From Actinokineospora auranticolor (lineage in GTDB: Bacteria > Actinomycetota > Actinomycetes > Mycobacteriales > Pseudonocardiaceae), in contig NZ_PTIX01000006.1 of NCBI RefSeq assembly GCF_002934265.1, positions 62,001-126,000 on the forward strand: a DNA stretch of 64,000 nucleotides, read 5' to 3'. The translations under genes and the position numbers were made by a program. The first letter of the stretch is position 1. Each line of letters opens with the position of its first letter. Below the pieces are notes generated by a model. The model was not told where the DNA came from. It worked only from the letters and a program-made list of their open reading frames with translations, and made no database searches. Below, in pieces: positions 16,863 to 25,104 of this stretch.

Positions 16863-19555
16863 ATGGACCCCGATGCCGTCGAGGCCCTCGGTGGCCGCTT
16901 CACCAACCGCGGCGCCCACTCCGCGACGGCGTCAACAGCAAGCTCAACATCTCGGCGAGCCAGAGCAGCGCGGGCGTCTTCGGCCAAGTGGCCATGCGCA
17001 GCGCCGACAACGCCATCTCCAACGCCCGCCGGGGTGTGGAACAAGCCGCCGGCGCCGCCGAGAACGCGGGCGCCAAGACCAAAGCCACCGCCGCCGCCAC
17101 CCGCGACGCCGACCAGTCCAACGCCAACCGCCTGAGCAAGGTCGAGCGGTCATCCGCACCGACGGTGAACGGGACAGGACAATCGGCGGATCCGCGCTCC
17201 GGCTCCACACCCAACGGTACGGGCCGCGCCCCAACGGCGTCGTCGACACCACCACGCACAAACCCGACGGCAACCCCCTTCACCGGCAACCCGCGCACCG
17301 CAACACCAACGAACGACGCGACCACGCGACTCCCCGGGGCGACCCCCGCAACCGCCGGCTACGCGGTTCCCGTCCACCGCGCGGCCTGCGGGCACACCGA
17401 CCTCCGGCACCGGCGGTGCTCATCCCTCTCCGCACAATCCCCGAGTCGCTTCGGGGGGCGTACCGGATTCGGGGAGGCCCATGCCGCAGGGTATGGCGAC
17501 CCAACTGGGCAACACCCGCCAGATCCCGACCACCGCCGCCCGACCGCAGTCGCAGCCCGGCCAAGCACCCGGTTCCGCCAAGCCCACAGCCGCACCGAGT
17601 GCCTCCCCCGGAAACCGGGCGAGCCGACCACCGCCGTCGCCACCCCCCGCACAAACCGGTGCTCGACCACCGGTCGGGAACCAGAACGGCAGGCACGTGC
17701 CGCGCCACGTCAACCCGACACAATCCGGCGCGCACCAGCCGATCGCGAACCAAGCCGCGCGACCGCTGTCGTCGCCAAACCAAGCCGGTCCCGCACAGCC
17801 AGGAGCCCACCAGCCAGGCAGGCGGTCGGCTGGGAACCAGTTCGAGAGGCCGCTGGCCGCGCCTGTCCGCGTCAACTCGGCACAACCGGGCGGAGGTCGA
17901 TCGAGCAGGCCGCAGACCTCGCCGCACCAACCCGCCCCCAACCACACCGACGCGTCCCGCACGGAAACCGGCAGGCAACCGACCTGGCCCGAAAGCGCCG
18001 GACCCGCACAACCGAGCACCCGCCTCCCGGATGGCAACCGGGACACCCCTCCCGCCGCGACGCGGTCCGACTCCCAGAGCTCACCTGAGGCGCCTACTCC
18101 GGGCGACGCAACGGACTCTCGCAGGCCGCCTAGCGAAACCGGGTCCTCGCCGCGGGCAAGTGATCAACCTGCGGCTGCCAACCACGACACAGGCAAGGAC
18201 ACCCCTTCCGGAGAGGGAAACCCGGACAGGTCCTCGGATCGACCACTGGCCCCTAAGGACATCGCGCGCGTTGGAGCCGGACGGCCCAGCCCGTTCGCAC
18301 CAGTCCGGAGAGCAGACGGGAGTTCCCACGCGGGCAGGCGATCGGGAACGCCGTGGGTCGCTCGCCTCAAGGCTGGACCAGCTCACCGAGATCAGCCATC
18401 CGAGCAACGAGATCCACCCGTACGACATCGCGCCGTACACGCGTGACCTGGCTCGGGTACTCACCGGGGAGTCGGCGCGGTCACGCACCGACTTCTCGGA
18501 TACGGCGATCGCCACCAATCCGCCGAGCCAGGCAGCCATCCACTCGACGAGCACAGACCTGGCGCGGGCGAGGTACTTCAGTGGCAGGACCACGACGACT
18601 TCAACAGCGTCATCTCGACTATGAAGGACCTGCCTGAAGGGTCCCGCGGCGTTGTCGCCGACAACTACCCCGGCGGCGAGCACGGGCACGTCATGCGCGT
18701 GGTGCACACCGAGCACGGCATCGCTTTCGTCGATCCGCAAAGCGGTGACCTGGCATACCTCCCGCCCAATGCCCACTCCGTCAAGTTCCTTCCTACGCAC
18801 AACCCGAGTCCCCAACTGAGCTCCCCGTCCCCTCGGCACACGGCGAATCCCCTTCGGACTCGGAGAATTCCGATGGGAACGACGGCGCCGATAGTCACTC
18901 CGCAGACGATGGACCTGCCGAATCCCCCCTACCCGAGGACCGTGACCCCACCGAGCACACTGGGGACCCCGGCGCCAACGACAATCGTGACGCCGCCGTC
19001 GCCGAAGTGGCCGCAGACCTCGGCATCACCGATCCCGAGCAGATCCGCGCCCTGATCCCACGCCTACGAGGTCGCCCGCGAGTGCACCGCTCCGGTGATC
19101 GTCGACGTGGCGACCCGCGTGCCCGACGACGTTTCGGCACTGGTCGCCCAGAACCCCGACCGCCGGGTGGTCTTCCTCGGCCGCGACGGCCACAACCTGG
19201 CCCTGGCGACCAAGATCATGCAGCCCGAGTTCTTCACCGGCACTGCAGCGAGATCGTCCTGTCCCGCGCCGTGGTGGAGGGGGCGATGCGAGACCTGGAG
19301 AACCTTGGACGGCAGTTCGACGGCATCGACGAGTCCGGATGCACCACCGGAAGGTCGACGAGACCATGATCCCCGGCACCTACTTCCGCCTCAACGACTA
19401 CCTGCACGACACGGGCATCGTGGCCGAAACCATTGAGCGGCTCGGGATGGACGAGGACACCGCGCGCCGTGTGGGCGGCCTACAGCGAGCACGAGACCAA
19501 GGCCGAGCGCAAGCGGTTCGCCGCCGAGTTGGCTGAACGAGGAGGGCTGCGGTGA
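16863..19555 (+). pseudogene. Decayed secreted polymorphic toxin (WXG-like N-terminus, papain-like/glutamine-deamidase toxin module, HAD-like tail)
   Basis: A coding trace runs from the ATG at 16863 (GGCGGAG upstream) to the TGA at 19553-19555 but changes frame about eight times. In order: MDPDAVEALGGRFTNRGA, then SKLNISASQSSAGVFGQVAM (ESX-substrate-like helical N-terminus); a long Pro/Gln-rich linker; RLDQLTEISHPSNEIHPYDI; VISTMKDLPEGSRGVVADNY then GGEHGHVMRVVHTEHGIAFVDP, the His- and Asp-bearing half of a Tox-PL/glutamine deamidase domain. An acidic linker follows, then VIVDVATRVPDD, RRVVFLGRDGHNLALATKIM, SEIVLSRAVVEGAMRDL and KAERKRFAAELAERGGLR. The Cys-bearing half of the toxin domain is not found. 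The terminal part could be a separate gene. Its stop overlaps the next GTG (GTGA), so the trio was translationally coupled. Confidence 0.65.
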
Positions 19556-20556
19556 AGCACAGCGACTACGACGACGAGTTCGGCATCAACGAGACCATCC
19601 GCGCGACGAAGGACAGGTCGGACCGGTTCAACCTGGGCTACGAGCCGAAGGCGTACTTCCCGCCCTCGCGCCGCGACACCCCGATGATCATCGACACCGA
19701 CGCGGGCGGTGACCCCGACGACGCCATCGCGCTCATCGCCGCCGCCGCCGAGCCCACCTTGGCCCTAGTCCTCACCTGCGACGAACTCGGCGGCGAGCGC
19801 GCCCGCTTCGTCCGGCGCCTGCTCGACCTCCTCGGTCGCCCCGATGTCCCCGTCGTCACCGGTTCCGACCTCGGCAACACCCGGCTGAACTGCATCGACG
19901 GCCTGACCCCGCCGCACGTCCCGCACCAGCCCGACGACATCCGCGCGGCCGTGGCGAAGGTGCTGGACTCGACCACGGGCCCGGTCCGCTGGGTCGGCAT
20001 CGGCCCGGCCTCCAACCTGGCGGCCCTGCTGACCGAGCGTCCCGACCTGGCCGAGCGCTTGGCGGTCTTCCAGGTCGGCGGCGCACTGCGCTACCGCGAC
20101 CCGGAGCGCGCCGACCACAACTTCCGCACCGACATCCCCGCCGCGACCGCCCTGCTGGGCCTGGTCCGGCTGCCATACCTGCAGCTCTCCGAGACCACGT
20201 TCACCCCCGAGGTGGAGATCGCCAAGGACTCACCGCTGCACCGCCTGCTGGCCGACCCCACAGGCCCGGAGTGGGCCCGGTTCGTCGCGGCGCACATGGA
20301 CCAGTGGTACGCGAAGTTCCACCACGCGACCATGCAGCACGACGCGCTCGCACTGTCGAGCGCGATGGAACTCCCCTTCGCGGGCTACTACCGCGCGCAG
20401 ATCGCCATTGACGAGCGCGCCCGGACCACAGTGGTTCCGGATGGCATCCACGTGCGACTGACCGGCGTCACCCACCACGAACCGTTCATGCGCTGGCTCA
20501 CCGAACAGATCGAGACCGCCATCGCGGCGGGGACAGGACCGGCGGCGCAAGCATGA
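19552..20556 (+). CDS. Nucleoside hydrolase (IUNH family)
   Basis: Family members hydrolyse the N-glycosidic bond of nucleosides. The 334-residue protein has the calcium-site motif MIIDTDAGGDPDDAIAL (Asp48, Asp50, Asp56, Asp57; the usual DTDPGxDD with a two-residue insertion), VVTGSDLGN, WVGIGPASNLAALL, DHNFRTDIPAA and MQHDALAL, so all metal and substrate regions are present. It has an N-terminal extension of about 45 residues before the hydrolase core. The GTG start overlaps the toxin-pseudogene stop (GTGA), with GAGGAGG upstream, and its own stop overlaps the next ATG (ATGA). It is the only intact gene in this three-gene unit. Confidence 0.85.
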   Translation: MKHSDYDDEFGINETIRATKDRSDRFNLGYEPKAYFPPSRRDTPMIIDTDAGGDPDDAIALIAAAAEPTLALVLTCDELGGERARFVRRLLDLLGRPDVPVVTGSDLGNTRLNCIDGLTPPHVPHQPDDIRAAVAKVLDSTTGPVRWVGIGPASNLAALLTERPDLAERLAVFQVGGALRYRDPERADHNFRTDIPAATALLGLVRLPYLQLSETTFTPEVEIAKDSPLHRLLADPTGPEWARFVAAHMDQWYAKFHHATMQHDALALSSAMELPFAGYYRAQIAIDERARTTVVPDGIHVRLTGVTHHEPFMRWLTEQIETAIAAGTGPAAQA

Positions 20557-22947
20557 CCGTGCAGACCAAGGAACAAGCCATCGCCGTGGCCGAGGCGTGG
20601 TTGCGGGACCGGTACGGCCCGGAGCTGACCAGCGACGGCGAGCCGCTGCGCATCAAAGAACCCGGCGTGCACCGGGAGAGCCGCTACTGGTGGGTTCCCT
20701 ACGAGCTCGACGGATCGTCCGGCAACGCGTTCATGCCGCCGCGCACGTTGTTGGTGCACGTGGACGGCAGCGAGGTCGAACACCTCCTCATGTCGCCGCA
20801 CGCCCCGGTGTGGTTGTTGCCCGCGTTGTGGCCGGAGCCGTCGGATGCCGATCTCGCCTGGGCCGCCGAGCACCCGGGCGAGGAGATGGTCGTGGTCGAC
20901 CCGGAGTGGGACCGCGAGGAGTTCCCGGGTCTGGAGGTGCCGCAGGCGGCCGTGCTGGGCTGGCGCCTCGTGGGCACGGACGGGCAGCCCACGGACCGGG
21001 TCCGAGTCAACCCGCACGCCAGGTCCGGGATGACCTGGCGCGGGCTGCCCGCCCCGACGAGCAGGATGGACAAGCTGGTCCGCTACTACTGGGCCCAGTG
21101 GCTGCACGACCTGTCCGGTCTGGCGGCCATCCTCGACTCCACCGTGTACCTGCCGTTGAAGGACAACGGGGCGGTGCGGCTGGTGAAGCACCCGGACGGG
21201 GTGCGCGCCGAAGCGTGGAGTTCGCTGGACATGCTGCCCAGCGGTACCCGCTCCTGGTACGAGATCAACCTGCGGGACGCATTGCTGTCACTGGCTGTGG
21301 ATGTCGACGAGATCGTGGTCAACCCCGGCCACGTGCTGTCGTTCGACCTGAACTCGACCGCGGTGGAGCACGCCAGAGACCTTCCCCGCGCCACGCCGGA
21401 ACAGCCCGTCGTGGTGGTGCGGGCGCCGGAAACCCGCGTTGACGACACGTGGCTGGGCTTGTCCGCCGAGGACGCCGAGTTCGTGCGGGGGTCCGTGGTC
21501 GCCGCCGCGGATCAGGCCCGTGCGCACGGCAGGCACCTGGACGAGCGGGAGTGCGTGGAGATCGCCACCTGCCTGGCCGCCCCCTGCACGGTCGCGCCCA
21601 GCCGGTGTGGGCGCAGGCGTTCTACACGGTCGACGGCTCGGGAGCGACTCGAACGCTGGGCCCACCCACGTTCGGCAAGGCGAGCCCGCGGATCGGCGCG
21701 GGCCGCCGGTTCTCCTGGTACCGGCTGGTCGGCGCGTTCGCGGGTGTGGCGGTGGCCGAGCAGTACGCGGGCACCATCGGCATCGGCCCGATCACCGCCG
21801 CGTTGCTGAGGGGAGCGGAAGACCTGCTGCGCACCCACGCCCCCGCTCGCGCGGCGGGTTGGCTCGACCAGGTCCCCGGCTTCCCGATCGAAGATCGCAC
21901 CGGGGCCGTGGTGGGCGCACTGCTGGGTGCGATCGGCGGTGCCGAACCGGACGCCGCGCTGCTGGTGATCTTGCTGACCGGCGTGCTGAGGAAGGATCCC
22001 CTGGGAATCGCGCCGAGCGTGCTCATCGCCAAGCTGCCCACCGATGGCCCACACGATGCGGTACTGCGCCAGGTCAAGGAGAACCGTTCCCGGGACTTGG
22101 TCAAGTCCGTCGCCGAACGCGTCGAGTCCTTCGCGGACGGACACAGCCCGGAGTCGGTGCTGGGCCGTGCACTGCTGATCACGTCGATCTTCGACTACGA
22201 CCCGGCCGCCGCGCTGCGCGCCGCCGTCGACCACGATGGTGACCGCGCTGCTGTCGCCGCGATCGTCGGCGCGCTCGTGGGTGCCCGGCATGGCCTCCCG
22301 GGACTGCCACCGGGCAGCCGATCAGTCCTGGACCTGGTGGAGTCCGTGGCCACAGACCTGTTCGTGGCCTTCGACATGGAGCAGCCTGAGGAACCTCCGG
22401 TCCCGGTCGACCACCCAGGCCTGCCCCCGGTCACCGACGCCCTCCGCGCCGAGGGCAGGAACAACCCCGACGGTTGGGTGTGGTGCCACGACTCGGAAGC
22501 CGACCACCGCCTCCTTCCCGAGCCCCCGCCCGCCGCACTTCTCGGCGCGTACAAGGTCGGGCCGGATGGTGAGCTGACCGGCGAGGTGTACCTGGACCCG
22601 AACTACCGCCCAGGTCCAGCCAAGCGCGGGTTCCCGTTGCCGCGCAACGAGTTCGAGGACGTGCTCAACCTGGTGACGGCCGAGTGGCTGCCGCCCGACC
22701 GACTCCCCGCGGCCCTGCTCGCGGCGCAAGTGCTGTTCGTGCCCGGCCCGGATGGTGTGCCGCGGGTGAGCGTGGACGAGCAGGGAACCGCTTCCTGGTG
22801 GTGTACTCGTCACCGGCCTACCTGCCGCCGGGTGTGCGCGCGACCTCGGCGCCCGTGTCCGCCCTGCGGGGACTCCTGGCGGACACGCTGGTCGTCGTCA
22901 ATCCCGGTGGTGTGATGAGCGTGGAGATCCCTGGTAGCGACGTCTGA
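20553..22947 (+). pseudogene. Frameshifted ADP-ribosylglycohydrolase with flanking SseB-like domains
   Basis: The composite protein of about 797 residues starts MTVQTKEQAIAVAEAWLRDR (a YrhB/Imm35-like opening). It continues with an SseB-like region (YLPLKDNGAVRLV), then in the next frame an ADP-ribosylglycohydrolase core (GAFAGVAVAEQYAGTIGIGP near its start and DHDGDRAAVAAIVGALVGAR HGLPGLP near its end), then a second SseB-like module (FVPGPDGVPRVSVDEQG, then VVYSSPAYLPPG in a third frame). Two one-base losses explain the breaks, near 21585-21595 and 22785-22795. Otherwise the domains read cleanly. It overlaps the nucleoside hydrolase stop as ATGA. ADP-ribosylglycohydrolases remove ADP-ribose from proteins or small molecules; here the gene may have countered an ADP-ribosylating toxin (inference). 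Confidence 0.75.
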
Positions 22948-22950
22948 GCG

Positions 22951-22993
22951 CGCGGATCGGGGGGCCACCAGCGCGGTGGCCCCCCGATCCGCG
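22951..22993. terminator. Perfect 19-bp hairpin between converging genes
   Basis: CGCGGATCGGGGGGCCACC (22951-22969) pairs without mismatch with 22975-22993 around an AGCGC loop. It sits between the converging ends of the ADP-ribosylglycohydrolase pseudogene and the LPMO gene, four bases from one stop and six from the other. It is a bidirectional terminator by position. Confidence 0.85.
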
Positions 22994-22998
22994 GGAAG

Positions 22999-23649
22999 TC
23001 AGCTGCCCAGGATGACGTCCGAGCAGGAGTAGAAGGCCTCGCCGCTGTCCGGCTTGTGACGCTGCCAGATCGAGTAGATCAGGTGGCGGCCGGTGTGGCC
23101 CGCCGGGATGGTGGAGCGCAGCTGGTAGCTGCCGCCCGAGGTGGGCGGGTTGAGCTGCTTGTAGAACGGCGTCGGTTCCAGGTCCGACCACTTCAGCGGC
23201 TGGGTCGGGTCCCAGCCCTGCTTGGTGATGTACAGCTCGAACGTGCCCGGGTGCGACGCGGTGATCTTGTACTTGAAGGTGAACGCCGTGCCGCCCGCGG
23301 GCAGGTTCGTCGCGGGCCAGTCGGCGCGGGGCAGGTCGATGCCCTTGTACTTGTCGCGGCCCGCGCTGCACAGCTTCCCGTCGGGGATGATCTCGCGGCT
23401 GCGGCCGTTGGCGTTGGGCTGGTTGACCTCGTCCCAGTCGTAGATCGGCCAGGCCTCGCCCGCCCGGACGGCCGCCTTGCAGGCCGCCGACTTCGGGTTC
23501 TCGGGTCCCTCGCTGAAGCAGCGGTAGATCCGGCTGATGGGGTCACCCATGGAACCGTGCGCGGAGGCGGGTGTCACCAGCACCACGCTCAGCCCCAAGA
23601 TGGCCGAAGTCATCGCCCCCACCCCGGCGAGCGCTCGACGCAGCCTCAT
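22999..23649 (-). CDS. Secreted lytic polysaccharide monooxygenase (AA10, chitin/cellulose-active)
   Basis: AA10 enzymes cleave crystalline chitin or cellulose oxidatively with a copper held by a histidine brace. The 216-residue precursor has a signal peptide ending PASA, leaving His31 as the mature N-terminus (HGSMGDPISRIY), as the copper site requires. A second brace histidine is in ITASHPGTFELYIT. Cys pairs (YRCF, AACKAAV, KLCSAG, YSCSDV) and the C-terminal YSIWQRHKPDSGEAFYSCSDV match the family. No extra carbohydrate-binding module is present. ATG 23649 is preferred (GGAGG with seven-base spacing); a GTG three bases upstream is possible. Confidence 0.93.
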   Translation of the reverse strand: MRLRRALAGVGAMTSAILGLSVVLVTPASAHGSMGDPISRIYRCFSEGPENPKSAACKAAVRAGEAWPIYDWDEVNQPNANGRSREIIPDGKLCSAGRDKYKGIDLPRADWPATNLPAGGTAFTFKYKITASHPGTFELYITKQGWDPTQPLKWSDLEPTPFYKQLNPPTSGGSYQLRSTIPAGHTGRHLIYSIWQRHKPDSGEAFYSCSDVILGS

Positions 23650-23834
23650 CACTCATCCTCCTCACGGCACCAATAGGTCTAGACCATAATGGGCCGCCAC
23701 CCCCGGGCCCGGTACCCCCATTCGCAGTACGTCGGAAATTTTCAGACCGCTAGACGGTCACGCATTTCCGCTGGTCAAGCAACGTTTGACAGTTAAGTGG
23801 GAACCGGCGGGCGGTATCGCCCCCCTCGTCCTTT

Positions 23835-25082
23835 TCACCGGGGCAGACCGACCCCGCGCGACCGGTCGGCCCCGCGCCGAAGATGGGGAATGGTCTGCTC
23901 CCCCGGCTGCTCGGCGCGCCGCAGGTCCCTCCGGTAGTCCCGGCGCGCCTCGGCGAGGTCGAGTTCGGCGCGGTACTCGGCGCGCTCGTCGGCGACGTCG
24001 GCCGCTCGCCCGATCGCCCGGATCTCCAGCGCCTTGGCGGATTTGACGTGCTCGGCGAGCAGTTGTTCGTAGAGCGTCGGCGCGCCGAGCAGCTGCATCA
24101 GCTTCACCAGCACCGGCAGCACCTCCAGCGCGGCGAACAGCAGGAACAGCACCCAGTGCGCGCTCCCCAGCCCGGGGCGCTTCGCGGTCAGTGAGTCCAG
24201 CGCCTCGATCCGGGCCAGCAGCCCCGCCTCCCGGCTGCCCTGGGCGAACTGCCGCCGGTCCAGGTCCTGCGCGTCCGCCAGCGACTTGCGCTCGACGCCG
24301 AGCCGCTCAGCCTCCGCCCGCGCGGCGTCGACCGTGCCCCGGTGCGCGCCGACGGCGTCCGCGCGCGCCTGCTCGTAGCCCGCCTTGGCCCGGTTGTAGT
24401 TGTCGTACGCGCGTTCGGCCGCCTGCGCCTTGTCCCGCTGCGACTGCCCCACACCCGCCCTGCCCGTACCGCAGGTGCCGTCGAGTTCGCACTGGGCCTC
24501 GCCGTTCGCGACCTGGTACTGCCGCCACGCCTCGTCCACCGCCGCCTTGGCCTCCACCACCGGCCGCTCACCATCCACAGTGGACCCCGCGACGCGGTTC
24601 CACTCCGCGATCTTCGCGTCCGCCTCGGCGATCCGATCGCTGCGCGCGCGGTCGTCCGCGGCGAACGCGGCCTGCTTCTCCTGCGCCAAGACCTGAAGCT
24701 CCAGGTTGACCTCCGGCTCGAAGATGCGCAGCACCAACGGGGTGGAGATCACCACGCCGAGCAGGACCGCGAGCGCGAGCCGGGGCAACGCGGTCAGCAC
24801 GGCGGCGAGCACGCCGTTCTCCCGGCTCATGGTGATCACCAGCAGCCGGTCCAGGTTCAGGATGACCAGCCCCCACGCCAACCCGCCCAGCACCGCACCG
24901 ACCGGGGGCACGCGCAACGCCATGACCAGCGCGAACGCCGCCGAGGCCGCCGCGATGGCCGCGGTGGTGAGCAGCACGCCCCCGGTCGCGGCGTAGCGGA
25001 AGCGGTCGGTCGGCGTCTTGGCGAGCAGGTCCGGCCGGGCGCCGCCGACGCGCGCGAGGAACCCGCCGATCACCGCCGACAC
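23835..25082 (-). CDS. DUF4407 membrane protein, last gene of GTPase operon
   Basis: A 415-residue protein with three hydrophobic segments near the N-terminus (GGVLLTTAAIAAASAAFALV; GLAWGLVILNLDRLLVI; LALAVLLGVVISTPLVL). A long charged helical region (about 135-275, rich in Ala/Arg/Glu, with an internal ECELDGTC-like Cys pair) follows, then a fourth segment (WVLFLLFAALEVLPVLVKL) and a basic tail. NLDRLLVITMSRE after TM2 and FEPEVNLELQ after TM3 are typical of DUF4407. Start chosen at GTG 25082 to avoid overlap with the upstream stop at 25105; GTG 25073, with GAGG spaced eight bases, is equally good. It probably forms the membrane-spanning part of the five-gene system. Confidence 0.8.
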   Translation of the reverse strand: MSAVIGGFLARVGGARPDLLAKTPTDRFRYAATGGVLLTTAAIAAASAAFALVMALRVPPVGAVLGGLAWGLVILNLDRLLVITMSRENGVLAAVLTALPRLALAVLLGVVISTPLVLRIFEPEVNLELQVLAQEKQAAFAADDRARSDRIAEADAKIAEWNRVAGSTVDGERPVVEAKAAVDEAWRQYQVANGEAQCELDGTCGTGRAGVGQSQRDKAQAAERAYDNYNRAKAGYEQARADAVGAHRGTVDAARAEAERLGVERKSLADAQDLDRRQFAQGSREAGLLARIEALDSLTAKRPGLGSAHWVLFLLFAALEVLPVLVKLMQLLGAPTLYEQLLAEHVKSAKALEIRAIGRAADVADERAEYRAELDLAEARRDYRRDLRRAEQPGEQTIPHLRRGADRSRGVGLPR

Positions 25083-25104
25083 CTCTTCTGCACCGTGGCC
25101 TCCC

